A stretch of 64,000 nucleotides of DNA, from contig NZ_CP069157.1 in assembly GCF_019243775.1 (NCBI RefSeq), positions 1,302,001-1,366,000 of the forward strand, given 5' to 3'. A program made the position numbers and the translations under genes. Under the pieces are notes generated by a model that was not told the DNA's origin, made no database searches, and worked only from the letters and a program-made list of their open reading frames with translations. The DNA comes from Morganella morganii (lineage in GTDB: Bacteria; Pseudomonadota; Gammaproteobacteria; Enterobacterales; Enterobacteriaceae). Each line of letters opens with the position of its first letter. Within the stretch, counting starts at the first letter, position 1. Below, piece by piece: positions 49,317-59,524 of the stretch.

Positions 49317-49991
49317 TTATTTCCCGGCGTCGAAACGGTAGCCCTGTCCGCGGACAGTGACGATGGCATCAATATCGGTAAATGCCTGGATTTTCTTGCG
49401 CAGACGGCCCATCAGCACATCAATGGTATGGCTTTCACGCAGTTCGGCATCCGGATAGAGCTGGCGCATCAGGGAATCTTTACTGACGACTTTACCATTA
49501 TTCCGCATCAGTGTTTCAATAATGGTGTATTCAAATGCGGTCAGTTTGACGGCGTTACCGTCAACGAGGAATTCTTTGCGGGAAAGATCGATCACAAAAA
49601 TGCCCAGTTCCAGTGTCTGGGAGGCGAGGCCGCTGTTACGGCGCATCAGTGCCTGCATACGGGCAACAATCTCTTCCAGTTGGAAAGGCTTGGTGACATA
49701 ATCATCCGCCCCGGCATTCAGCGCGGCGACTTTTTCCTGCCAGCTTTCACGGGCGGTCAGCACCATAATCGGGATTTTGACCTGCTGCTGACGCCAGCGG
49801 GCAATCATCACCATGCCGTCCTCGCCGGGCAGACCGAGGTCAACCACTGCGATATCCGGCTGACTTTCCTGAAGAAAATAATCTGCTTCTTTTGAATCTT
49901 CCGCCGCATCAACCTGATGGCCGAGCTCGCGGAGCTGAACCGTCAGATGATGACGGAGTAAATTGTTATCTTCCACGATGAGCACGCGCAT
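49317..49991 (-). CDS. phoP: Response regulator PhoP
   Basis: A 224-residue OmpR-type regulator: receiver domain with the phosphorylated Asp in [11 protein letters not shown] and Lys in VTKPFQ, then a winged-helix DNA-binding domain ([17 protein letters not shown]). With PhoQ it controls Mg2+ uptake and lipid A modification. The gene precedes phoQ (32-nt gap) as usual. I could not find a convincing pair of direct GTTTA repeats (PhoP box) in the 170 nt before it, although autoregulation is expected. Confidence 0.95.
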   Translation of the reverse strand: MRVLIVEDNNLLRHHLTVQLRELGHQVDAAEDSKEADYFLQESQPDIAVVDLGLPGEDGMVMIARWRQQQVKIPIMVLTARESWQEKVAALNAGADDYVTKPFQLEEIVARMQALMRRNSGLASQTLELGIFVIDLSRKEFLVDGNAVKLTAFEYTIIETLMRNNGKVVSKDSLMRQLYPDAELRESHTIDVLMGRLRKKIQAFTDIDAIVTVRGQGYRFDAGK

Positions 49992-50106
49992 ACATAATTC
50001 CTTACAAAGACAGACATCCCAACAGGAAACGATGTGAATTGTAACAGTTTATATGAAGGATAGGGAACTTGTACGCCAAATAATACGCGCGATATGCGTT
50101 TAATCA

Positions 50107-50137
50107 TAAAAAAAAGAGGCAGATATCCTCTGCCTCT
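50107..50137 (-). terminator. Intrinsic terminator of purB
   Basis: On the minus strand AGAGGCAGA-GGATA-TCTGCCTCT forms a perfect 9-bp stem followed by a T run, 29 nt after the purB stop. Confidence 0.9.
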
Positions 50138-50165
50138 GTGTGATTAATTATCAGTGAGTTAATAA

Positions 50166-51554
<1,389 letters not shown>

Positions 51555-52184
51555 TTAGTGTTGAGCGAGAAGATATTTGGCAGTGTCCACCAGGCGTGAA
51601 CGGGAAAACAGCAACTGTAAACGGTTGCCGCCGACCTGGCGCCAGAGCACGGCGCTGCGGATCCCGCTCAGTAACAGCGAGCGGACTTTAGCCTGAATCA
51701 GGGTGTTACGCAGGATCTCCGGCGAGCCGGTTACCTGGATGCGCGGGCCGAGGCTGCTGATGTTGTCCACATAGATACCAGCGATGGTATTAAGCATAGC
51801 TTCCTGTGACAGCCCAAAATGGTCGCGCTGGTGTTCAAGATTATCAATACGGCGGCCGAGTTCATCCATCGCGCCCGGCGCTTTGTTCAGGCGGCGCTCC
51901 AGCAGCATCACACCCAGCATATAGCGGGTCAGCTCGGCATTCAGCCCCTGAGAGCCGGTCATATTGAACATCCCGGCGAACGCGGACAGGCCGGTATGCA
52001 GGTTCTGCACATTGTCGCCGTAGACATTCAGGACAGAAGACGGATTATTATTGATGATGCTGTTGATCATCACATCAACCGCATCATTATCTGTCTGACC
52101 TTCATGCGCCAGTTGCTGCACCAGGCGCGCGGCCTGGCAGATCCCGGCCAGGGCGAGGGTTATGTCTTCGTAATTTTTAGCCAT
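51555..52184 (-). CDS. hflD: HflD, high-frequency lysogenisation protein
   Basis: A 209-residue protein matching E. coli HflD (213 aa): MAKNYEDITLALAGICQAARLVQQLAHEG and LNAELTRYMLGVMLLERR. HflD is peripherally membrane-bound and counters phage lambda CII. The ATG at 52184 follows GGAG. It overlaps nothing but lies 2 nt after mnmA's stop codon, so it is part of the mnmA-hflD-purB transcription unit. Its presence near a CII-encoding prophage is coincidental but worth noting. Confidence 0.94.
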   Translation of the reverse strand: MAKNYEDITLALAGICQAARLVQQLAHEGQTDNDAVDVMINSIINNNPSSVLNVYGDNVQNLHTGLSAFAGMFNMTGSQGLNAELTRYMLGVMLLERRLNKAPGAMDELGRRIDNLEHQRDHFGLSQEAMLNTIAGIYVDNISSLGPRIQVTGSPEILRNTLIQAKVRSLLLSGIRSAVLWRQVGGNRLQLLFSRSRLVDTAKYLLAQH

Positions 52185-52186
52185 AA

Positions 52187-53290
52187 TCACTCCGTAATAC
52201 GCGCTTCAATGACTCCGCCGCCCAGGCAGACTTCATCCTGATAAAAGACAGCGGACTGACCCGGCGTGACCGCAGCAACCGGGTTATCAAACCGGACACT
52301 GATTTTGTCATCACCGAGCGGGGTGACAGTACAGGGAATATCTTCCTGACGGTAACGGGTTTTCACCACACAGCGCATCGGCTGAGTCAGCGGCTCCCGC
52401 GATACCCAGTCCAGCTGCTGCGCGATAAGCCCTGCAGACATCAGACGCGGGTGTTCATGGCCCTGTGCGACAATCAGAATATTGTTTTCAACATCTTTAT
52501 CGACAACATACCACGGCTCGTCGGAACCTTCACGGGTTCCGCCGATTTTCAGCCCTTTGCGCTGGCCGAGGGTATGGTACATCAGCCCGTCATGCTGACC
52601 GATTTCCTGACCATCAACCGTCATAATCGGACCCGGTTTGGCGGGCAGATAACGGGCGAGAAAATCACGGAACTTGCGCTCACCGATAAAGCAGATCCCG
52701 GTGGAATCTTTTTTCTTCGCGGTGATAAGCCCTAATTGTTCCGCAATCCGGCGGACTTCCGGTTTTTCCAGTTCACCGACCGGGAACAGGCTCTGTGCCA
52801 CCTGGTCGTGGCTCAGTGTATACAGGAAATAGCTCTGATCTTTATTGCTGTCCAGGCCACGCAGTAACTGCGTGGTACCGTTGATATCACGGCGGCGCAC
52901 ATAATGTCCGGTGGCGATATAATCCGCCCCGAGATCTTCTGCGGCATATTCCAGGAAGGCTTTGAATTTGATTTCTTTGTTGCACAGAATATCCGGGTTC
53001 GGCGTGCGTCCCGCTTTATATTCTTCCAGGAAATGCTCGAACACATTATCCCAGTATTCCGCCGCGAAGTTGATGGTCAGCAGTTCAATGCCGAGTTTAT
53101 CGCAGACGGCCTGTGCATCCGCAAGATCTGCGGCGGCGGAGCAGTATTCGGTATCATCGTCCTCTTCCCAGTTCTTCATAAACAGCCCGGTCACCTGATA
53201 ACCCTGCTGTTGCAGTAAATAGGCTGAGACGGAGGAATCCACACCGCCGGACATTCCGACGATGACTTTTTTCTGGCTGTTATCTGACAT
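52187..53290 (-). CDS. mnmA: tRNA-specific 2-thiouridylase MnmA
   Basis: A 367-residue enzyme that makes the 2-thio group of U34 in tRNA for Lys, Glu and Gln. The PP-loop is GMSGGVDSS; the two catalytic cysteines are in [12 protein letters not shown] and [12 protein letters not shown]. The ATG at 53290 gives [12 protein letters not shown], matching the E. coli start; the frame opens 108 nt earlier without similarity. Confidence 0.96.
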   Translation of the reverse strand: MSDNSQKKVIVGMSGGVDSSVSAYLLQQQGYQVTGLFMKNWEEDDDTEYCSAAADLADAQAVCDKLGIELLTINFAAEYWDNVFEHFLEEYKAGRTPNPDILCNKEIKFKAFLEYAAEDLGADYIATGHYVRRRDINGTTQLLRGLDSNKDQSYFLYTLSHDQVAQSLFPVGELEKPEVRRIAEQLGLITAKKKDSTGICFIGERKFRDFLARYLPAKPGPIMTVDGQEIGQHDGLMYHTLGQRKGLKIGGTREGSDEPWYVVDKDVENNILIVAQGHEHPRLMSAGLIAQQLDWVSREPLTQPMRCVVKTRYRQEDIPCTVTPLGDDKISVRFDNPVAAVTPGQSAVFYQDEVCLGGGVIEARITE

Positions 53291-53460
53291 GGCTGATCTC
53301 GCGGCGATTCGGTCTGCTCCGCAAACAGTGACGCGAAGAAGAACCGGGGAAAAAAACAAGCGCCGTACTTTACCATGATACGCACAGCGGCGCATCATTC
53401 AGGTGCGGGATCGGCATTTTTTTCGCAAAGAATTTTCCGCAGTCTGTTCCCCGCAATGCA

Positions 53461-53928
53461 TTACGGCGCGACCGGTTCCCCGAACGCATCCCCGAACGTT
53501 CCCAGCAGCGAGAGTGGCAGCGGTTCGGCGGCAAACCAGGCAAACATACTTTCTTTTACCAGCGGGGAGCGCAGGATCGGACTGTGAATAATCTCATCCG
53601 CACTGACCCAGTGGCAGCGGTCGATATCGTTGTCCTGCGGGTGTGTCTCACATTCACTCTCCAGCAGCACACGGAACAGAAAACGGATAAACGGTGTGCC
53701 GTCCGGTGCAACCCACTGATGAATTTTCAGCAGGGCATCGGGAGCAGCACGGATCCCGGTTTCTTCATACAGCTCGCGCTCTGCGGCGGCAAGCAGGGTT
53801 TCCCCGGCTTCCAGATGCCCGGCGGGCTGATTCCAGGTGGCTTTGCCGTTAACGGTTTCTTCCACCACCAGAAATTTTTCACCGGCGCTGACCAGGCAGG
53901 CCACTGTCACATGAGGTCTGAATATCAT
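53461..53928 (-). CDS. nudJ: Nudix hydrolase NudJ (HMP-PP / nucleotide pyrophosphatase)
   Basis: A 155-residue Nudix hydrolase with a full Nudix box: [23 protein letters not shown] has the G-x5-E-x7-RE-x2-EE-x-G pattern. E. coli NudJ removes phosphate from nucleoside tri/diphosphates and from hydroxymethylpyrimidine pyrophosphate. The start [11 protein letters not shown] matches the E. coli N-terminus. Its first 50 nt overlap the end of rluE. Confidence 0.93.
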   Translation of the reverse strand: MIFRPHVTVACLVSAGEKFLVVEETVNGKATWNQPAGHLEAGETLLAAAERELYEETGIRAAPDALLKIHQWVAPDGTPFIRFLFRVLLESECETHPQDNDIDRCHWVSADEIIHSPILRSPLVKESMFAWFAAEPLPLSLLGTFGDAFGEPVAP

Positions 53929-54568
53929 TCACTTCTCTCCATTCGCCGGGGGCAAGGGTATCAAGGGCAAAATCACCAATCCGCACGCGGATCAGACGCA
54001 GGGTCGGGTGGCCGGTATGGGCGGTCATCCGGCGTACCTGGCGGTTACGGCCTTCCCGCAGTGTCAGTTTCAGCCAACTGACCGGTACCGATTTCCGCTC
54101 GCGGATAGGCGGATTACGCGGCCACAGCCAGTCCGGCTCATCCACCAGCTCGGCACCGGCAGGGCGGGTCGGGCCATCATTCAGGGTGATACCATTACGC
54201 AACTGATTCAGCGTGTTTTCGTCCGGCACACCTTCCACCTGAGCATAATACACTTTCGGGGCTTTGTTCTCCGGCTGTGTCAGCGATGCCTGCAATGCGC
54301 CGTCGTTGGTCAGGATAAGTAACCCTTCGCTGTCGCGATCCAACCGCCCGGCGGCGTACACATCTGTAACCGGAATGTAATCTTTCAGCGTGCTGCGTCC
54401 GGCTTCATCGGTAAACTGCGGCAGTACATCAAACGGTTTATTGAACAGAATAATTTTGCGCGGACCGCGCGGCCGGGGTTTGCGGGCAGCTTTCTGACGC
54501 GGATGGGCGCCTGCCGGACGGGATTGCGGCTTTCGGGAGATGCGGGAGTTCGTGGTTTTACCTGTCAT
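53879..54568 (-). CDS. rluE: 23S rRNA pseudouridine(2457) synthase RluE
   Basis: A 229-residue RsuA-family pseudouridine synthase for U2457 of 23S rRNA. The catalytic motif [16 protein letters not shown] is present, with [17 protein letters not shown]-like and [11 protein letters not shown] segments. An N-terminal basic extension (~45 residues rich in Arg/Lys/Pro) is longer than in E. coli (217 aa). It overlaps nudJ by 50 nt and is divergent from icd. Confidence 0.94.
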   Translation of the reverse strand: MTGKTTNSRISRKPQSRPAGAHPRQKAARKPRPRGPRKIILFNKPFDVLPQFTDEAGRSTLKDYIPVTDVYAAGRLDRDSEGLLILTNDGALQASLTQPENKAPKVYYAQVEGVPDENTLNQLRNGITLNDGPTRPAGAELVDEPDWLWPRNPPIRERKSVPVSWLKLTLREGRNRQVRRMTAHTGHPTLRLIRVRIGDFALDTLAPGEWREVNDIQTSCDSGLPGQRR

Positions 54569-54650
54569 TATCTTTTTTTTACATAAAAATGAGACTTACA
54601 TTATAGCTTAAAACAGTTAGGATTTGCGTGATGCGATTATTCAAGTAGTA

Positions 54651-54679
54651 TTGACAGGACCATTACAAAAAATTAACAA
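54651..54679 (+). promoter_or_regulatory. Candidate sigma-70 promoter of icd
   Basis: A perfect -35 hexamer TTGACA (54651-54656), 17-nt spacer and TAACAA (54674-54679), 30 nt before the icd start codon. Confidence 0.55.
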
Positions 54680-54708
54680 AGCATTGCGCTTACATAAAGG
54701 AGAGGTTG

Positions 54709-55962
54709 ATGGAAAGCAAAGTAGTTGTTCCGGCGAAAGGCGCTAAAATTACCATTGACGCAAAAGGCAAATTAATCGTTCCGGACAATCCGGTTATCCC
54801 GTTTATTGAAGGGGACGGAATCGGGGCTGATGTAACGCCAGTAATGATTAAAGTTGTTGATGCCGCTGTAAAAAAAGCCTACGGCGGTAAGCGTGAAATC
54901 TCCTGGATGGAAATCTACACCGGTGAGAAATCCACAAAACTGTATGGCAGTGATGTCTGGCTGCCGGATGAAACCCTCGATTTTATCCGTGACTACCGCG
55001 TGGCTATCAAAGGCCCTCTGACCACTCCGGTCGGCGGCGGTATCCGCTCCCTGAACGTGGCACTGCGCCAGATTCTGGATCTGTATGTTTGTCTGCGCCC
55101 GGTGCGTTACTACGCCGGTACACCAAGCCCGGTAAAACAACCTGAACTGACTGATATGGTGATTTTCCGTGAAAACGCGGAAGACATCTACGCCGGTATC
55201 GAGTGGAAAGCCGGTTCTGCGGAAGCTGATAAAGTGATTAAGTTCCTGCAGGACGAAATGGGTGTGACCAAAATCCGCTTCCCGCAGGATTGCGGTATCG
55301 GTATCAAGCCGTGCTCTGAAGAAGGGACAAAACGCCTGGTCCGCGCAGCGATTAACTACGCCATTGATAACGACCGTGATTCCGTCACCCTGGTTCATAA
55401 AGGCAACATTATGAAGTTCACCGAAGGTGCCTTCAAAGACTGGGGATATGAACTGGCACGCGAAGAGTTCGGCGGCGAGTTACTGGACGGCGGCCCGTGG
55501 TTAAGCCTGAAAAACCCGAAAACCGGCAAACAGATCATTATCAAAGACGTGATCGCGGATGCGTTCCTGCAACAAATCCTGCTGCGTCCGGCAGAATATG
55601 ACGTTATCGCCTGTATGAACCTCAACGGCGACTACATTTCTGACGCCCTCGCGGCACAGGTTGGCGGTATCGGTATCGCACCGGGCGCGAACATCGGTGA
55701 TGAATGCGCGCTGTTCGAAGCCACCCACGGCACCGCACCAAAATACGCCGGTCAGGACAAAGTCAACCCGGGCTCAGAAATCCTCTCCGCTGAGATGATG
55801 CTGCGCCACATGGGCTGGTTTGAAGCCGCTGACTTAATCGTTAAAGGAATGGAAGGGGCAATCGCTGCCAAGACTGTCACTTACGATTTCGAACGTCTGA
55901 TGGAAGGCGCTAAGCTGCTGAAATGCTCAGAGTTTGGTGACGCAATCATCAAACACATGTAA
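54709..55962 (+). CDS. icd: Isocitrate dehydrogenase (NADP+)
   Basis: A 417-residue TCA cycle enzyme (E. coli 416 aa) converting isocitrate to 2-oxoglutarate. The substrate loop [13 protein letters not shown] holds the Ser (Ser113 in E. coli) phosphorylated by AceK to divert carbon into the glyoxylate shunt. [17 protein letters not shown] and [16 protein letters not shown] mark the NADP site. The ATG at 54709 follows GGAGAGG. The 3' end is the known insertion site of phage 21 and e14; here it reads through intact to a normal C-terminus, as expected when a prophage restores the coding end. Confidence 0.97.
   Translation: MESKVVVPAKGAKITIDAKGKLIVPDNPVIPFIEGDGIGADVTPVMIKVVDAAVKKAYGGKREISWMEIYTGEKSTKLYGSDVWLPDETLDFIRDYRVAIKGPLTTPVGGGIRSLNVALRQILDLYVCLRPVRYYAGTPSPVKQPELTDMVIFRENAEDIYAGIEWKAGSAEADKVIKFLQDEMGVTKIRFPQDCGIGIKPCSEEGTKRLVRAAINYAIDNDRDSVTLVHKGNIMKFTEGAFKDWGYELAREEFGGELLDGGPWLSLKNPKTGKQIIIKDVIADAFLQQILLRPAEYDVIACMNLNGDYISDALAAQVGGIGIAPGANIGDECALFEATHGTAPKYAGQDKVNPGSEILSAEMMLRHMGWFEAADLIVKGMEGAIAAKTVTYDFERLMEGAKLLKCSEFGDAIIKHM
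55900..55962 (+). other. Probable attL region in the 3' end of icd
   Basis: Lambda-like phages such as 21 and e14 integrate by recombination inside the last part of icd and supply a replacement 3' end. The prophage genes that start just beyond icd here, together with the lambda-type integrase, point to the same event. The exact core cannot be placed without the right end (attR) or an empty site. Confidence 0.4.
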
Positions 55963-55986
55963 TTAAGTTTACAGTGAAATAGTTAA

Positions 55987-56016
55987 CGGGAACTTATCAG
56001 TTCCCGTTGTTTTTTT
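55987..56016 (+). terminator. Intrinsic terminator after icd
   Basis: AACGGGAACT-TATC-AGTTCCCGTT followed by GTTTTTTT, about 25 nt after the icd stop. Confidence 0.88.
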
Positions 56017-56030
56017 AGCCACTTAAAATC

Positions 56031-56066
56031 TTCCCCAAAACATCCCCAAAACTCTTCCCCAAAACG
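56031..56066. repeat. Three closely spaced CCCCAAAA repeats
   Basis: Three copies of CCCCAAAA (starting near 56033, 56044 and 56057), spaced 11 and 13 nt, between the icd terminator and the direct repeat. Clustered short repeats next to an att site are typical of integrase arm-type binding sites; that role is inference. Confidence 0.45.
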
Positions 56067-56144
56067 GTATGAAATTTGTACGGTTTGTGGTGTGTTTTAG
56101 GTTCAGATGCGTGGGGGTTGTAAGCAAGCATGGCTGTTTTGAGC
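56053..56144 (+). repeat. ~92-nt direct repeat, copy A (upstream of the ATPase-nuclease gene)
   Basis: By hand alignment about 81 of 92 positions match copy B at 58821-58911, including an uninterrupted 22-nt block from AAATTTGTACGG to TTTGTGGTGT. The two copies bracket the gene at 56724-58715 and its flanks, 2.7 kb apart. Confidence 0.8.
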
Positions 56145-56723
56145 TATAAGCGAAAACATAATCAGCACGGGTAGTTAGACCTGCTGCACGGGTCATTGCG
56201 GCTCATGCGGTTTTCATATCTCTTTGCCCTGCTATCAATGACTGTAGAGCCTGAATATCGCTGAACTATCGCGCACCTGCCTTTTTTTCTGGATCGATAA
56301 AATTTTTCAGTTTCTTTTTTTGCAAACCAAACTATCAGACTCCACCAGTTCTCGCGGCTTTCGGGAAATCTCAAACTTAAAAAATTGAAAACAATTTCAG
56401 GGAATTTCAGTAGAAAGAATCTACTGGAAGGCCGATAGATAATCTTATCTATCAGAAATTAAAGTAAAAATTAAATTTTCATTACTAAATATGAGGTACT
56501 TAAGCATTGAGTTAATCTTGAAGCTGAGAGGTTTGGCCATAGGTGGGGAGCGGGTTATAGAGGATTGGGCGTCATTTTTTTACTGAAATTCCTACGGCGT
56601 TCTGAATGAGTTTATGGGTATTGGTTTGATCTTGGTAAGGTTCTTTAAAAACCTATCTTGATGTTACTAAATTACTCTATAAAATGTAAAAAAAGTCAAT
56701 TCCACCATAGGATGTGAGCGCAA
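56145..56723. other. AT-rich region before the ATPase-nuclease gene
   Basis: About 580 nt. A 70-codon minus-strand frame (56162-56374) has no recognisable similarity and no clear ribosome site, so I do not call it. The last 300 nt are strongly AT-rich and should contain the promoter of the downstream gene; no convincing -35/-10 pair stands out. Confidence 0.4.
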
Positions 56724-58715
56724 ATGGCAAAGCAGATTATTCAAGGTACAACTGAAATCAACAGCTCGGGTATCAAGAATCATTTTGTGTCAGTTGAACC
56801 TGTACAGGCGATATTGGAACTCGTATGGAATGGATTTGATGCTGGCGCTAAGAATATTAACATCAACATAGTTTATGACCATTTTAATACAGTAAAAAAC
56901 TTGACCATTCTTGATGATGGTGACGGGATAAACTTTACTGATTTAGGCAGCAACTTTAATCGATTTAACGATTCATTAAAAAAAACAAGCATTGATCAAC
57001 ACGGTTCTAAAGGTCGAGGGCGTTTATCATTTCATAAGCTTTGTCATCAAGCTAACTGGTATACTAAATATCAAGGTAGAAATGCTTGTATTAAAATTAA
57101 TGATGACGATATTAAGGTATATGAAGCTCAAATTGATATCAATGCTGAAGAGCAAAACAGTTTATTGAATGTAATGGATAAGGGGACGTGTGTTGAATTA
57201 ACATTATTACATTCAAGCCTTCCAGATAGAAATAAATTAATTTCTATTCTGTCCAATGAGTTTTGTTGTAAATTGGCATTAGATGATGAAAGGAAGATTT
57301 TTTTAAATGGTGCTGAAATTGATATCCCTGAACACGAAATAAAAGAGATCTCTTTTGAGATTGAGAATAATGATTTTATGGTGAAAGGAATACGCTGGGA
57401 TAAAAAACCGGCGACTGAAAAATCATTTATTTATTTAACTGATAGTTCAGGGAAAATTGTCCACAAAGAATCGACAACATTCAATAAAAAAAGAGACTTT
57501 CATTTAAGCGTGTTTGTTTCATCTATTTGGGCTGATACTTTCAGTGCTAATGGCGATGATATTTTCTCCACAGCTAAAAGCAATCCTGATTCAAAAGTAT
57601 GGAAATATTTAGTTAAAAATATTTTGAAGTTCTCAAGATATATATATGATGATTTCCTTAGAGTGCAGGTTGAAAAAGCCATACAAAAACTTGAGGAGGA
57701 TGGTGCATTTCCTACATACAATGAATACGATATAACATATGCTAACTGGAAAAGAAATAATATCAAGCAGGTTGTGAGAAGTATTTATATTGCTGATCCT
57801 CAGTTTTTGGTATCACTGAATATAAAGCAGAAAAAGGTAATCATCAGACTTCTTGATAAGATGCTTGTGTCAAACCAAAATGAAGATTTATTTGATATCC
57901 TTGAAAGTGTTTTAGATTTAAGTGATAGTGATCTTTCTAGATTTGCATCACAATTGAAAAAAACAAAATTAGAAAATATTATAAGTTCAATTGAGGAATT
58001 ACAAAGAAGGCGTTTTGCAGTTGAGAAGTTAAAGCTAATAATGAATGAGCATTATAAAGAAGTTCTAGAAACGCCTGACTTACAAAAAATCATTGAAAAT
58101 AATACATGGTTATTTGGTGAAAGATACGAAACTATAGGTGCGGAGGAAGATACTTTTACTAAGATTGCAAAATCATTGAGGGATAGCGTTTACTCCATTA
58201 ATAACATAGATGCACAAGATGTAGAAAATGGAGAGGATATTGTAGGTGCCAAGAGACAAACTGATTTATTCTTAGCGAGAAGGATACCAACCTTCGACTC
58301 TAATGGTAATAAGATTTTCAGATGCATAATTATTGAAATTAAAAGGCCAAGTATAGCCCTAAATGTTAAGCATTTACGTCAACTAGAGGATTATGCTGCG
58401 ATTATTAAACGGCACCCTGAGTTTTCTAGCCAAAATTTGCATTTTGAATTAATTCTTATAGGTAGAAAAATTTCTAGTCAAGATATAGAGATTCCTACTC
58501 GCTTGTCAAATTATGCTGGCCGTGGTGATGTTGGTTTAGTATCTGATGATGCAAATATGAAGCGTTATGTTAAGAATTGGTACACAATATTTGATACTTT
58601 TGAATTGACAAATAGTTTCATGCTTGAAAAATTACAAATGGAAAGAGATGTAATTGAAAATAAATCCAGGGAGGAGCTTGTTAAGGAATTACAAGAAGAT
58701 AGTGTTGATGTTTAA
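56724..58715 (+). CDS. GHKL/MORC-type ATPase fused to a Shedu-like PD-(D/E)xK nuclease domain
   Basis: A 663-residue protein with no close named relative that I recognise. Residues 25-105 carry a GHKL ATP-binding core: motif I E32-L-V-W-N36-G-F-D39-A, motif II D64-D-G-D67-G and motif III H93-G-S-K-G-R-G99, the order seen in MORC/Hsp90/MutL-type ATPases. Residues ~230-440 are charged and helical, probably a linker or dimer arm. From 455 on it looks like the C-terminal domain of Shedu (SduA, DUF4263): N-T-W462-L-F-G, then D514, I-I-E538-I-K540-R-P and R-Q553-L-E-D-Y, a PD-(D/E)xK nuclease core. Such ATPase-nuclease fusions occur in anti-phage systems. A weak GTGAGC site precedes the ATG. AT-rich; prophage cargo. 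Function in defence is inferred. Confidence 0.85.
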   Translation: MAKQIIQGTTEINSSGIKNHFVSVEPVQAILELVWNGFDAGAKNININIVYDHFNTVKNLTILDDGDGINFTDLGSNFNRFNDSLKKTSIDQHGSKGRGRLSFHKLCHQANWYTKYQGRNACIKINDDDIKVYEAQIDINAEEQNSLLNVMDKGTCVELTLLHSSLPDRNKLISILSNEFCCKLALDDERKIFLNGAEIDIPEHEIKEISFEIENNDFMVKGIRWDKKPATEKSFIYLTDSSGKIVHKESTTFNKKRDFHLSVFVSSIWADTFSANGDDIFSTAKSNPDSKVWKYLVKNILKFSRYIYDDFLRVQVEKAIQKLEEDGAFPTYNEYDITYANWKRNNIKQVVRSIYIADPQFLVSLNIKQKKVIIRLLDKMLVSNQNEDLFDILESVLDLSDSDLSRFASQLKKTKLENIISSIEELQRRRFAVEKLKLIMNEHYKEVLETPDLQKIIENNTWLFGERYETIGAEEDTFTKIAKSLRDSVYSINNIDAQDVENGEDIVGAKRQTDLFLARRIPTFDSNGNKIFRCIIIEIKRPSIALNVKHLRQLEDYAAIIKRHPEFSSQNLHFELILIGRKISSQDIEIPTRLSNYAGRGDVGLVSDDANMKRYVKNWYTIFDTFELTNSFMLEKLQMERDVIENKSREELVKELQEDSVDV

Positions 58716-58820
58716 AAATAAAACATTAACACTACACTTGAAGAAGTTTCTTTCTTGCTAGTGTACTTGTAAGTATCCCACATAATCATGCCATTTCACA
58801 CTAATGCTGAGATAGTTACA

Positions 58821-58911
58821 TCTTCCCTAAAAGGGTATAAAATTTGTACGGTTTGTGGTGTATTTAAGATTCAGATGAGTGGGGTTTTAAGCAAACATGG
58901 CTGCTTTGAGC
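58821..58911 (+). repeat. ~92-nt direct repeat, copy B (downstream of the ATPase-nuclease gene)
   Basis: Partner of copy A at 56053-56144, same orientation, about 88% identical by hand alignment with one 1-nt gap. It starts 106 nt after the end of the ATPase-nuclease gene. Confidence 0.8.
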
Positions 58912-59139
58912 AAGTATCGGATATTTAGGCTGCTATAACAAGCCTAATGGTTGGCTTTTATGAGAATATGTATTTAACTGCCATAATGTAATAAATGGAA
59001 TTAAGGCATAATGAAGGCACGAACAAAATCACAGTCCGCTAGTCAACGGGGCACGACAGTTCGTTACTGAAAGAGAAAATGTTATGTCGAAATCAAAAGA
59101 GCCAATCGCTATTGCTCTGAATCTTGCATATGTTAGGGC

Positions 59140-59275
59140 AGGGTAACTCGCTGTGGCATTACAATAATGAACGACCTCATCAGGAAAAATGTGTTGTGGC
59201 CGTATGCCAATGGAAATATTACTTGATAAGAAACGCATTTGGGATAAGAAGAATTTAATCCAGATGTAATCTGAC
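59140..59275 (+). pseudogene. Remnant of an IS481-type transposase C-terminus
   Basis: Translating the plus strand gives LWHYNNERPHQ and then, after a one-base frameshift, KMCCGRMPMEILLDKKRIWDKKN and a stop near 59266. This is the end of the DDE transposase of IS481-like elements (usual form YNNERTHQGKMCCGRTPM). Only the last ~40 residues are readable; no terminal repeats were found. It marks an earlier insertion in the cargo region. Confidence 0.65.
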
Positions 59276-59524
59276 TGATACATTTATAAATAACTGGTAA
59301 CAGCCAGATCAGGACTGAGCTAATACAAATTATACTACAGACTTATGCGATCACGTTGGATATTAAACCTTTCCGTGTAACAGTGCATCATGAGATCTCT
59401 ATGAGTTTGATAAGGCTCTCCAGCATTTTGATTAACCAGGGCTATATCTTTGAATGATGTTTTATTCAAAAATCCAACATCTAAACACGACGCGAAATTG
59501 ATAAATTTCGAGATATATCTATTT

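Larger units (their letters stand above)
58716..59334. other. Intergenic cargo region with repeat copy B and transposase remnant
   Basis: About 620 nt without an intact gene. It holds the second direct repeat (58821-58911) and a decayed transposase tail (about 59140-59275). The minus-strand frame at 59029-59283 runs antisense to the remnant and is not called. Confidence 0.55.

Noticed and set aside
49992-50106. PhoP box upstream of phoP
   Set aside because: Only isolated GTTTA-like words are present; no direct repeat with the right 11-nt spacing was found.
56162-56374. 70-codon minus-strand frame just after icd
   Set aside because: No clear start signal or recognised family. I kept it out, though it is the best alternative gene candidate in this gap.
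59029-59283. 84-codon minus-strand frame
   Set aside because: Runs antisense to the transposase remnant, whose plus-strand translation has recognisable family motifs.
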